Below, one piece after another: positions 1-5,503 of a DNA stretch of 6,290 nucleotides. Numbering within the stretch: position 1 is the stretch's first letter; the number at the start of each line of letters is the position of its first letter. The translations under genes were made by a program, and so were the position numbers. A model generated the notes under the pieces. It had not been told where the DNA came from. It did no database searches and saw nothing but the letters and a program-made list of their open reading frames with translations. The stretch comes from an uncultured Oscillospiraceae bacterium (GTDB lineage Bacteria; Bacillota; Clostridia; Oscillospirales; Oscillospiraceae). The stretch lies in contig CAKTZN010000106.1 in the NCBI GenBank assembly GCA_934635545.1, forward strand, positions 1-6,290, written 5' to 3'.

Positions 1-224
1 ATCTGGTTGCGCTTCTCCGTACCGCCGAAGATGACGTCCTCCATCTTGGCGCCCCGGAGCTGGCGGCTGTTCTGCTCGCCCATGACCCAGCGGATGGCGT
101 CGGAGATGTTGGACTTGCCGGAGCCGTTGGGGCCCACGATGGCGGTGATATCCTCTCCGAAATTCAGGACCGTCTTATCGGGAAACGATTTGAAGCCCTG
201 AATTTCCAGCGCTTTTAAGTACAA
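1..224 (-). CDS. smc: Chromosome segregation ATPase SMC, N-terminal fragment
   Basis: SMC is a DNA-binding ATPase that, with ScpA and ScpB, organises and segregates the bacterial chromosome. Only the first 74 residues are in the window; the gene continues past the left edge. The protein begins [14 protein letters not shown], the classic SMC opening, followed by the Walker A loop GPNGSGKS at residues 31-38 and the stretch [10 protein letters not shown] that follows it in this family. The start is read as TTG at 222-224, because a GAGGTGG ribosome site lies 5 bases upstream and MYLK is the usual SMC beginning. An in-frame GTG at 231-233 would add three residues but has a poorer ribosome site. 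The upstream neighbour on the same strand is tepA. The gene has its own promoter, so it need not depend on tepA transcription. Identity is secure; only the exact start is open. Confidence 0.96.
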   Translation of the reverse strand, partial: MYLKALEIQGFKSFPDKTVLNFGEDITAIVGPNGSGKSNISDAIRWVMGEQNSRQLRGAKMEDVIFGGTEKRNQ

Positions 225-265
225 ATAGTCCACCTCATTTTACATTGGCATACTTTAACTAGGAT

Positions 266-294
266 AGTGTATCAGAAAAGTGTGTATTTTTCAA
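266..294 (-). promoter_or_regulatory. Sigma-A promoter of smc
   Basis: On the minus strand a -35 box TTGAAA (289-294) is followed after exactly 17 bases by a -10 box TACACT (266-271). A TGA directly before the -10 makes it an extended -10. Transcription would start near 259, about 35 bases before the TTG start codon of smc. Read by eye. Confidence 0.75.
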
Positions 295-341
295 GTTAAA
301 GTTGGATGGGGTCAGGCGCAGGAACCATCCTGCAAACGTAT

Positions 342-416
342 GTAGGGGCGGACGACTCTGTCCGCCCCGAAAATGCAGCGTTACACAACAGGGCGGACAG
401 AGTCGTCCGCCCCTAC
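342..416. repeat. Nested inverted repeat (REP/MITE-like intergenic element)
   Basis: Two 26-base arms (342-367 and 391-416) are perfect reverse complements separated by a 23-base spacer. Each arm is itself palindromic: GGGGCGGAC/GTCCGCCCC around GACTCT on the left, and GGGCGGAC/GTCCGCCC around AGAGTC on the right. The element can therefore fold as one long hairpin or as two short ones. It lies 14 bases past the stop codon of tepA and carries no coding signal. Short GC-rich palindromes of the form GTAGGGGCGG...CCGCCCCTAC are, from general experience, common dispersed intergenic repeats in Oscillospirales-like genomes; that point is recollection and not shown here. It could also act as a transcription terminator or as a block to 3' mRNA decay for tepA, although no run of T follows it on the minus strand. 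Confidence 0.85.
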
Positions 417-430
417 GAAATTGCCGTATC

Positions 431-1135
431 TTACCCCTCTCTCCTCTTCTCCACCATCTTGTACAGCGCCTCCAGCGCGTCGCTCAGGGAACCGATACGG
501 TCGATGATGCCCAGAGCCACCGCCTCCTGGCCGTAGATGACGCTGCCCACGTCGTTGGCCATATCCCCCACCGACAGCATCAGCTCCCGGAACTTTTCGG
601 CGCTGATGCGGGAATTGCGGGCCACGAAGTCGATGATCCGCTCCTGGATCCGCTCAAAGTACCGGTAGGTGGCCGGTGCGGCGATGACCTGGCCCGACAT
701 GCGGACGGGGTGGATGGTCATGGACGCGCTGGGTACAATGAAGGTGGCCTTGCCGCACACCGCCAGCGGCACGCCGATGGAGTGGCCGCCGCCCAGTACC
801 AGCGTAGCGGTGGGCTTGGTCATGCCCGCCACCAGCTCGGCGATGCCCAGGCCCGCCTCGATATCGCCGCCCACCGTATTCAGCAGCAGCAAGAGGCCGT
901 CCACGTCGTCCTTCTCCTCTACCGACGCCAGCAGCGGCAGAACGTGCTCATATTTGGTGGTCTTCACGTTGGGGGGCAGTGTGGTGTGGCCCTCCACCTG
1001 GCCGATGATGGTCAGGCAGTGGATGGTGCCCCGCTTGTTCTTCACCACCGTGGAGCCCATTTCGATGATCTGCTGCTGGGGTGTGTCCCGGTTCTCCGGT
1101 TCGCTGCTCTGGCAGTTGTTGGCATAGTCGCTCAT
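431..1135 (-). CDS. tepA: ClpP-family serine protease, TepA type
   Basis: This 234-residue protein belongs to the ClpP/crotonase fold and matches the TepA (translocation-enhancing protein, YmfB) branch found in Firmicutes. Visible marks are LLLLLNTVGGDIEAGLGIAE (residues 81-100), corresponding to the ClpP segment that shapes the active site. GGGHSIGVP (115-123) contains the probable nucleophile Ser119. MTIHPVR (139-145) holds the probable catalytic His142, as in the ClpP MIHQP motif. GIIDRIG (209-215) matches the usual end of the ClpP core. There is no signal peptide or clear membrane helix, so it is presumably cytosolic. The first 25 residues are polar and probably disordered. ATG at 1133-1135 is preceded by AAAGGAGGG (1145-1153), a good if somewhat distant ribosome site. 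In Bacillus tepA sits near spoIIIE; here it lies upstream of smc, with a repeat and the smc promoter between. The substrate is unknown. Confidence 0.87.
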   Translation of the reverse strand: MSDYANNCQSSEPENRDTPQQQIIEMGSTVVKNKRGTIHCLTIIGQVEGHTTLPPNVKTTKYEHVLPLLASVEEKDDVDGLLLLLNTVGGDIEAGLGIAELVAGMTKPTATLVLGGGHSIGVPLAVCGKATFIVPSASMTIHPVRMSGQVIAAPATYRYFERIQERIIDFVARNSRISAEKFRELMLSVGDMANDVGSVIYGQEAVALGIIDRIGSLSDALEALYKMVEKRREG

Positions 1136-1163
1136 AGGTGCGCTCCCTCCTTTTTGCCCTAGT

Positions 1164-1188
1164 GTTTGCCGCCAAAAGGCAAACTATA
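1164..1188 (-). promoter_or_regulatory. Possible tepA promoter and operator-like inverted repeat
   Basis: A 7-base perfect inverted repeat, GTTTGCC/GGCAAAC with a 7-base loop (1164-1184), lies about 30 bases upstream of the tepA start codon. On the minus strand a -10-like TATAGT (1183-1188) touches its edge, so the repeat would cover the transcription start, a common place for a repressor site. No convincing -35 box is found 16-18 bases upstream, so the promoter is weakly supported. It could equally be a leader hairpin. Confidence 0.35.
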
Positions 1189-1222
1189 CCACCGGGAAGG
1201 ACGCTCTTGCTGCATAACAACA

Positions 1223-1253
1223 CCCCCTCGTGAGGATCGGCCTCATGAGGGGG
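1223..1253 (-). terminator. Hairpin terminator downstream of the 351-residue protein gene
   Basis: Arms 1223-1235 and 1241-1253 pair over 13 positions around a 5-base loop. One position is a G-U wobble when read on the plus strand and a C-A mismatch when read on the minus strand. It begins 15 bases after the stop codon of the 1269-2324 gene and is followed on the minus strand by TGTTGTT, a broken T tract. Position supports an intrinsic terminator for that gene. The imperfect tail leaves read-through into tepA possible. Confidence 0.65.
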
Positions 1254-1268
1254 CTTATGTATGCAGCG

Positions 1269-2324
1269 TTATATGAGCAGGAATGTTTCGTTCGGAAATG
1301 AAACGACATGAAACTCAACGCGCCATTCGATATCCTCCGCCGCCGGTTCAAAATGCAGCGCGGAGCAAACCGCGTGCAGACTTCCCTGCGTGTTCTTTCC
1401 GAATACAGTCACAGCCGGAGCAGCCGCGCCGCCGATCACAACGGTGCAGGCAATATCGTTTTGGGCCTGCGGCGCATAGCGGTTCGTACATGGGGCGATT
1501 TCCAAAGGCCTGTCGCCCGCAGCACAATCGCAGATCGAAATATCCTCGTCCGGTTCAGGAGAAAGGGTATAGCTCATGGCGGTAAAATGCGTCGGGTAGG
1601 CCCAGCGATCCGAGTCAAATTGCTCTTGAGGAATTGACTGCTGCTCCAGTTCCTGCACCGTCAAGGTATATTCCGTTCCGCTGACCGGATGGGAAAAGGA
1701 AAACGAATCGCCTGGCGCGTGTGTCCTGAAATGCGGTCCGGGCACACAGCACGGCTGCTGCTTCATCGTAAGGGAGAGTGATTTTATTTCCGGGCGGCGT
1801 TTTCCGACCCACGGATAGCAGCGTCTGTAAATCGTCCAAGCGTAGGAGTCGTCTAAGCCATAATGAGCGGCTGCCGCTTGTGCCACTTTCTCATTTTCCG
1901 CACCATCCGGCAAACACGGACTGATGCCTACCGCGCAGCCGTGTGAAGACCGCAATGTCTTTCCGTTCAATTCTATTTTGGCGCTGAAATCAAAGCCAAG
2001 CGGATTCTCCAATTCTATCTGCATCCGCTGTTCCTGCGTAAAGTTCTCCTCTGAATCATTCTCAGCGGTCAGGTTCCATTTTGCTATGAATCTGCGGATG
2101 TCCTCCGCCTCGGTACGCATGCAGAAATCTACAACCAATCCCTTGCCGCAGGAATACACCGCGGGGATGATCCAATGATGCCCCGCCCAATCAAATTGCT
2201 GATTCAGTCTGATCTCTGTCCCGGCACAGTCTCTTCCCAGATGTCCCCAGAAATTCCCCTCAAAGTAGACCTTCCACTCGGGAGCAGCCGGTTCGATTCT
2301 GCTGTCATCAAATGTGTTATCCAT
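1269..2324 (-). CDS. Uncharacterised 351-residue soluble protein
   Basis: I do not recognise an assigned family. The start is ATG at 2322-2324, with AGGGAGG five bases upstream; a promoter and hairpin terminators mark it as a stand-alone transcription unit. It has no signal peptide and no membrane helix, so it is probably cytosolic. It is rich in aromatic residues and contains 13 cysteines, including Cys192-Cys193 and the Cys265/Cys267 pair in ICDC, without a clear metal-binding CxxC pattern. Alternating hydrophobic residues suggest mostly beta structure. Distinct stretches are WKVYFEGNFWGHLGRD (17-32), SHPVSGTEYTLTVQELE (211-227) and WAYPTHFTAMSYTLSP (241-256). Residues 296-307 (VIGGAAAPAVTV) faintly recall the IGGADGPT loop of decarboxylase beta subunits, but the key Asp is absent and there are no membrane helices, so no function follows. 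I have a vague recollection of similar unannotated proteins in gut Clostridia. GC is lower than in the flanking genes. Confidence 0.8.
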   Translation of the reverse strand: MDNTFDDSRIEPAAPEWKVYFEGNFWGHLGRDCAGTEIRLNQQFDWAGHHWIIPAVYSCGKGLVVDFCMRTEAEDIRRFIAKWNLTAENDSEENFTQEQRMQIELENPLGFDFSAKIELNGKTLRSSHGCAVGISPCLPDGAENEKVAQAAAAHYGLDDSYAWTIYRRCYPWVGKRRPEIKSLSLTMKQQPCCVPGPHFRTHAPGDSFSFSHPVSGTEYTLTVQELEQQSIPQEQFDSDRWAYPTHFTAMSYTLSPEPDEDISICDCAAGDRPLEIAPCTNRYAPQAQNDIACTVVIGGAAAPAVTVFGKNTQGSLHAVCSALHFEPAAEDIEWRVEFHVVSFPNETFLLI

Positions 2325-2384
2325 AATAGCCTCCCTGACCTCCGATTTGCCAAGCTCAGTTGCCGTATCACATTGATGTAATTC

Positions 2385-2413
2385 ATTATAGTCGAAAAAG
2401 TGTTGCAGTTCAA
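2385..2413 (-). promoter_or_regulatory. Sigma-A promoter of the 351-residue protein gene
   Basis: On the minus strand the -35 box TTGAAC (2408-2413) is separated by 17 bases from a perfect -10 box TATAAT (2385-2390). Transcription would begin near 2378, giving a leader of about 54 bases before the ATG at 2324. It lies just downstream of the toxin-antitoxin terminator hairpin, so the gene is transcribed independently of that operon. Confidence 0.8.
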
Positions 2414-2435
2414 GTATTTCCCCGCAAAAGGCGTG

Positions 2436-2468
2436 TTAAAGCCTCGTGAGAATTACTCCCACGAGGCT
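2436..2468 (-). terminator. Hairpin terminator of the toxin-antitoxin operon
   Basis: AGCCTCGTG (2440-2448) pairs perfectly with CACGAGGCT (2460-2468) around an 11-base loop. It begins 9 bases after the toxin stop codon. On the minus strand it leads into a short TTTAA, a weak T tract. The placement between a stop codon and the next promoter supports a terminator of moderate strength. Confidence 0.6.
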
Positions 2469-2477
2469 CTGCTTCTA

Positions 2478-2807
2478 CTACCTGCTTGAATTGATGATTC
2501 CTTCAATGTCGCGGCCACCATAAAATATGCGGGCTACTGTGACAGTTTTTGCAGCGTCATCGACCAGATAATACGCGACATAGTTGTCAACGGGCAGTTG
2601 GTGCATTCCCATTGAATGCCACGGCTCCCAATCGACCAACGTATAGCGAGCAGGCATGAAGTTCAGAGAACGCACCTCTTTTCGGATACGCTCAACCTGA
2701 GCGGCGGCGGTCGATGGAACAAGAAGCGCATTTGCAATGTAGGCATAGATGGCTCTCAGGTCATCAAGCGCCTCCCCGGAGTAGTTGACGGCATACCTGT
2801 CTGTCAT
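2478..2807 (-). CDS. RelE/ParE-family type II toxin
   Basis: This 109-residue protein is the toxin half of a type II toxin-antitoxin pair. It shows the compact RelE/ParE fold: an N-terminal strand and helix with YSGEALDDLRAIYAYIA (9-25), a second helix around 33-47, and the C-terminal sheet with NYVAYYLVDD (75-84), KTVTVARIFYGGRDIE (87-102). The ending YGGRDIE is typical of this family. RelE-type members cut mRNA on the ribosome and ParE-type members poison gyrase; the sequence alone does not tell me which applies here. The ATG at 2805-2807 overlaps the antitoxin TGA at 2804-2806 (ATGA), implying translational coupling with antitoxin made first. Length is normal for the family and no truncation or frameshift is seen. 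Confidence 0.88.
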   Translation of the reverse strand: MTDRYAVNYSGEALDDLRAIYAYIANALLVPSTAAAQVERIRKEVRSLNFMPARYTLVDWEPWHSMGMHQLPVDNYVAYYLVDDAAKTVTVARIFYGGRDIEGIINSSR

Positions 2808-3109
2808 ATGCCGAACTCCTTCGCAAGCGCTGCGTCAACTTCATCTGCGGAATACACTCTTCCCGCCCGAATCGAATCAACGCCCTTTTGCAGCTCCGCA
2901 TCAAGCTGCTCTCTGGTCATTGCTCCCACGGCCAAAGGCTTTGAGACCGGAAGCCGCAAATCAAACGGAATCCCCTTCCTCAGCACGATTTGACTATACA
3001 GCATTTGAATTGCGCTTGAGGGAGAAATGCCGAGCTGCTGAAGGATTCCCTCCGCGCTTTCCTTGAGGTTCGTATCAATTCTCGCATATACAGCGGATGT
3101 GTTTGCCAT
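2804..3109 (-). CDS. RelB/DinJ-family antitoxin
   Basis: The 101-residue protein is the antitoxin of the operon. Residues 7-53 (VYARIDTNLKESAEGILQQL, then GISPSSAIQMLYSQIVLRKG) form the ribbon-helix-helix DNA-binding domain typical of RelB/DinJ; the following IPFDLRLP is a hallmark of the group. The C-terminal part (about 65-101), acidic and helical, would wrap around and neutralise the toxin. The start is ATG at 3107-3109, because AAAGGAGG lies 7 bases upstream; a longer reading to 3175 would run through the promoter and is rejected. RHH antitoxins normally repress their own promoter, which fits the palindrome at 3150-3173 over the -35 region. Confidence 0.9.
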   Translation of the reverse strand: MANTSAVYARIDTNLKESAEGILQQLGISPSSAIQMLYSQIVLRKGIPFDLRLPVSKPLAVGAMTREQLDAELQKGVDSIRAGRVYSADEVDAALAKEFGI

Positions 3110-3131
3110 AGTGTCGCCTCCTTTTTCTTGT

Positions 3132-3159
3132 ATTATACCACATTCACTTGCGATTGCAA
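3132..3159 (-). promoter_or_regulatory. Promoter of the toxin-antitoxin operon
   Basis: On the minus strand -35 TTGCAA (3154-3159) and -10 TATAAT (3132-3137) are spaced by 16 bases, and TGG just before the -10 gives an extended -10. Transcription would start near 3125, leaving a very short leader of about 15 bases that contains the ribosome site. Confidence 0.75.
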
Positions 3160-3173
3160 GCATTTGCAATCGC
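3148..3173. promoter_or_regulatory. Palindromic operator of the toxin-antitoxin operon
   Basis: GCGATTGCAA (3150-3159) and TTGCAATCGC (3164-3173) are perfect 10-base inverted arms around GCAT. A second overlapping palindrome, TTGC-GATT-GCAA, lies at 3148-3159. The inner arm covers the -35 box of the antitoxin promoter. This is the expected place for binding of a ribbon-helix-helix antitoxin or antitoxin-toxin complex that shuts off its own transcription. The palindrome is seen; its binding partner is inferred. Confidence 0.72.
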
Positions 3174-3231
3174 ATTTTCGCATCATAATGCTGTCAAAAC
3201 CTATAGACAAGCCCCTCATTTCTGCCATGAC

Positions 3232-3260
3232 TTGACATTTGGCCGCGAGTTCTATACAAT
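3232..3260 (+). promoter_or_regulatory. Sigma-A promoter of the solute-binding protein gene
   Basis: A perfect -35 box TTGACA (3232-3237), a 17-base spacer and a -10 box TACAAT (3255-3260) form a near-consensus promoter. Transcription should start near 3267, with a leader of about 63 bases ending in AAGGAGG (3316-3322), seven bases before the ATG. It diverges from the toxin-antitoxin promoter about 95 bases away. No clear operator or cre site is visible, so strong expression is likely. Confidence 0.85.
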
Positions 3261-3329
3261 ACACAAGGTCATACGATGGTTTTTGTTTCCATTTTGGGGC
3301 AAAATCCAGGTATATAAGGAGGAAATCAA

Positions 3330-4673
3330 ATGAAAAAACTGCTGGCATTTCTGCTGGCCCTGATGCTGGTGCTGTCCGTGACGGCCTGCGGTCAGGACGC
3401 GGCAGACAATGACGAGGAGCAGAGCGTCATCGAGCTGACGCTGTGGACATATCCCATCGGCGACTGGGCCGATGAGGCGGCGGTGAACAACCTGCTGACC
3501 CAGTTCAACGCGGTGTATCCCGACATCCATGTGACGGTGCAGTGCCTGGACGAGGCCACCGCCGATGACAGTCTCAGCACCGCCGTGGACGGCGGTGTGG
3601 CGCCCGACATCCTGCTGGCCCAGCCGGACCGTCTGGTGAAGGTCTGGGGCGCCGAGGGCATGCTGGCCGACCTGTCCGACATGTGGGACGACGCCGACAA
3701 TCAGGAGGTCAACGAGACCTGCCGGAGCGTCTGCTTCACCTCTGACGGCAAGTGCTACGCCTATCCCTTCGCCATGAACGTCCAGTGCATGGCCATCAAC
3801 TACGATGCCTTTGTGACGGCGGGCGCCGACCAGTACATCGACCTGGAGAGCCGCACCTGGACCACCGAGCAGTTCACCCAGGCGGTGAAGGCCCTGCGGG
3901 ACAAGTACGGCGAGGATGTGGCCGCCGTGTACTGCTCCGGCCAGAACGGCGACCAGGGCACCCGCGCGCTGATCACCAACCTGTACGGCGGCACCTTCAC
4001 CAACGACGCCCACACCGCCTACACCGTGGATTCCGAGCCCATCCAGCAGGCGCTGACCCTGCTGCGGGACACCAAGGGCATCGAGTTTGACGAGGCCATC
4101 AACGGCCAGGAGGAGGCCACCCTCTTCTATCACGAGTCCCTGAAGATGTCCTTCTGCTGGAGCCTGGCCCAGCAGACCACCGAGACCGTGGACGAGCCCA
4201 CCGAGGAGGGTGCGGAGCCTGTTGTCCACGAGGCGGGCAAGACCGTCAACGGCCAGACCATCGAGTTCATGTCCTTCCCCTCCGAGACCGGCGAGAGCCG
4301 CCTGGAGGGCGATGTGTGGGGCTTCGGCGTATTTGACAACGGCGACCAGGAGAAAATCGACGCCGCCAAGCTGCTGATCCGCTACTTCGCCGACGGCCAG
4401 GGCACCAGCGCCGCCGTGAAGGCCGCCGGCTGCTTCCCCGTCCGCGCCGCTGTGGACGGCGCGAACCTGTCCGGCATCTGGAGCGGCAGCGACGTAATGC
4501 AGGAATACGCCAAGCTGACGGACTTCTTCGGCAGCTATCCTCAACTGACCCCCGGCTGGGCCACCGCCCGCACCGAGTGGTGGAACCTGCTGCAGCGCAT
4601 CGGCAACGGCGGCGACCCGGTGATCGAGACCGAAACCTTCGTGGCCAACGCCAACGCCGCGGCGAAGGAGTAA
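3330..4673 (+). CDS. ABC transporter family 1 extracellular solute-binding lipoprotein
   Basis: A 447-residue binding protein of the MalE/UgpB type (SBP family 1), usually for sugars or oligosaccharides. It starts with a lipoprotein signal peptide: KK, a hydrophobic stretch 4-18 and lipobox VTAC with Cys20 as the lipidated residue, so it should be anchored outside the membrane. An acidic linker (21-31) precedes ELTLWTYPIGDW (35-46), the usual first strand of the family. VAPDILLAQPDRL (90-102), YAYPFAMNVQCMAINYDAF (143-161) and EGDVWGFGVF (326-335) are further family landmarks. Residues 284-306 form an acidic insert of unknown role. The length is typical. The start follows a textbook AAGGAGG. 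No permease or ATPase gene is beside it, and it is closed off by its own promoter and terminator, so it probably serves a transporter encoded elsewhere. The ligand cannot be told. Confidence 0.93.
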   Translation: MKKLLAFLLALMLVLSVTACGQDAADNDEEQSVIELTLWTYPIGDWADEAAVNNLLTQFNAVYPDIHVTVQCLDEATADDSLSTAVDGGVAPDILLAQPDRLVKVWGAEGMLADLSDMWDDADNQEVNETCRSVCFTSDGKCYAYPFAMNVQCMAINYDAFVTAGADQYIDLESRTWTTEQFTQAVKALRDKYGEDVAAVYCSGQNGDQGTRALITNLYGGTFTNDAHTAYTVDSEPIQQALTLLRDTKGIEFDEAINGQEEATLFYHESLKMSFCWSLAQQTTETVDEPTEEGAEPVVHEAGKTVNGQTIEFMSFPSETGESRLEGDVWGFGVFDNGDQEKIDAAKLLIRYFADGQGTSAAVKAAGCFPVRAAVDGANLSGIWSGSDVMQEYAKLTDFFGSYPQLTPGWATARTEWWNLLQRIGNGGDPVIETETFVANANAAAKE

Positions 4674-4688
4674 TTTCACATGAAAAAT

Positions 4689-4715
4689 GGCAGGCCGGTT
4701 GGCCTGCCTTTTTTT
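4689..4715 (+). terminator. Intrinsic terminator of the solute-binding protein gene
   Basis: GGCAGGCC (4689-4696) and GGCCTGCC (4701-4708) form a perfect 8-base stem with a GGTT loop, followed by seven T (4709-4715). A run of five A just upstream gives it limited potential in the other direction. It begins 15 bases after the stop codon and isolates the gene from the TetR gene. Confidence 0.95.
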
Positions 4716-4729
4716 ACCGCCTTCTGAGG

Positions 4730-4758
4730 TTGCGCAGCAGAAGAACTTGTGATATACT
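4730..4758 (+). promoter_or_regulatory. Promoter of the TetR-family gene
   Basis: -35-like TTGCGC (4730-4735), 17 bases, then -10 TATACT (4753-4758) preceded by TGA (extended -10). Transcription would start near 4765. The half-repeated ATACT motif (4754-4758 and 4764-4768) around the start might contribute to autoregulation, but no clear palindrome was seen. Confidence 0.65.
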
Positions 4759-4785
4759 CCAGATACTACCGAAACGGAGGACGCT

Positions 4786-5346
4786 ATGGCGAACTTTACG
4801 AAACAGGCGATCAAGGCCTCTTTTCTGAAGCTGCTGAACCAACAGCCCCTGAACAAGATCAGCGTGCGGGACATTGTGGAGGACTGCGGCATCAACCGCA
4901 ATTCCTTCTACTACCACTTTCACGACATCCCCTCCCTGCTGGGCGAGATCATCACCGAGCAGACGGAGCAGCTTATCCAGGCTTACCCCTCCATCTCGTC
5001 CCTGGACGAGTGCTTCCACATGGCGTTTCAGTTCGCCCTGGAGAACAAGCGCGCCGTCATGCACATCTACCACTCGGTGAACCGTGACGTGTTCACCCAG
5101 AGCATGCTGCGGCTGTGCGACTACGCGGTGTCCGCCTATATCGCCACCGCCTTCCCCGGCGACCTGATCCGCGAGAGCGACCGGCAGATCGTGATCCGCT
5201 TCATGAAATGTCAGCTCTTCGGCATGTGCATCGACTGGATCGACCGGGGCATGACCGACGCCGCCTACGACGACCTGCACCGGATGTTGGAGCTGAGCCG
5301 GGACGTGCCGGAGCTGATCATCCGCCGCAGCCGGGAGAGCCGGTGA
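4786..5346 (+). CDS. TetR-family transcriptional regulator
   Basis: A 186-residue dimeric repressor of TetR type. The N-terminal helix-turn-helix is clear: helix 1 in KQAIKASFLKLLNQQPLNKI (6-25), then SVRDIVEDCGINRNSFYYHF (26-45), with the usual recognition-helix ending SFYYHFHD. The C-terminal region (about 60-186) is helical, of the type seen in DhaS/TetR_C_8-like regulators, and would bind an unknown ligand. ATG at 4786 is preceded by CGGAGG with 5-base spacing. The gene is transcribed alone, with its own promoter and terminator, directly upstream of the membrane-protein operon at 5504. TetR genes next to MMPL/RND transporters commonly repress them, so control of that operon is a reasonable inference, not shown here. 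Confidence 0.93.
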   Translation: MANFTKQAIKASFLKLLNQQPLNKISVRDIVEDCGINRNSFYYHFHDIPSLLGEIITEQTEQLIQAYPSISSLDECFHMAFQFALENKRAVMHIYHSVNRDVFTQSMLRLCDYAVSAYIATAFPGDLIRESDRQIVIRFMKCQLFGMCIDWIDRGMTDAAYDDLHRMLELSRDVPELIIRRSRESR

Positions 5347-5388
5347 ATTTAGGCAAACCGCCCCTCTCTGCCCAAAAAGCAGGCAATC

Positions 5389-5426
5389 AAGGCCCGCTGT
5401 CCAAAACTTGGACAGCGGGCCTTTTT
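5389..5426 (+). terminator. Intrinsic terminator of the TetR gene
   Basis: GGCCCGCTGTCCAA (5391-5404) pairs perfectly with TTGGACAGCGGGCC (5408-5421) around a 3-base loop. The stem is 14 pairs, extended by AA/TT, and five T follow (5422-5426). It lies about 43 bases after the TetR stop codon. The AA/TT flanks make it usable on either strand. Confidence 0.95.
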
Positions 5427-5453
5427 CTGTCCATTCCCCCCTTTCCCGGGAAA

Positions 5454-5462
5454 TGCTATACT
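5454..5462 (+). promoter_or_regulatory. Extended -10 promoter of the DUF308-MMPL operon
   Basis: TGCTATACT (5454-5462) is a good extended -10 element; the -35 region (about 5434-5439, TTCCCC) is weak. The sequence TATACTCC is shared with the TetR promoter (4753-4760). A small TCAC-CT-GTGA palindrome (5480-5489) in the leader is a possible but weak operator. Confidence 0.55.
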
Positions 5463-5503
5463 CCGCTGTGTTGAAAAGATCACCTGTGAAGGGGGTAAGA
5501 AAA

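Noticed and set aside
304..333. Small overlapping hairpins (GCAGGA/TCCTGC and GGATGG/CCATCC) between the nested repeat and the smc promoter
   Set aside because: Stems are only 6 bases and no T tract follows on the minus strand, so a terminator call for tepA is not supported.
302..1162. A 286-residue plus-strand frame opposite tepA
   Set aside because: It crosses the intergenic repeat, is rich in His, Arg and Gln as expected from antisense of GC-rich code, and the opposite strand has a clear ClpP-type protease.
372..1275. Recurring ATGCAGCGTTA near 373 and 1261 as possible attachment sites
   Set aside because: The match is only about 11 bases, one copy lies in the loop of the repeat and the other next to a stop codon. 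No integrase is nearby, so chance is the simpler explanation.
3110..3175. Longer N-terminus for the antitoxin
   Set aside because: The extension would include the -10 box and operator. The ATG at 3107-3109 has an ideal ribosome site and gives the normal antitoxin length.
3252..4901. A 549-residue open frame on the minus strand across the solute-binding protein gene
   Set aside because: It is a shadow created by GC-rich codons of the plus-strand gene. It is low-complexity (G, L, V, H, Q), has no domain signature, runs through a promoter and terminator, and lies opposite an obvious lipoprotein.
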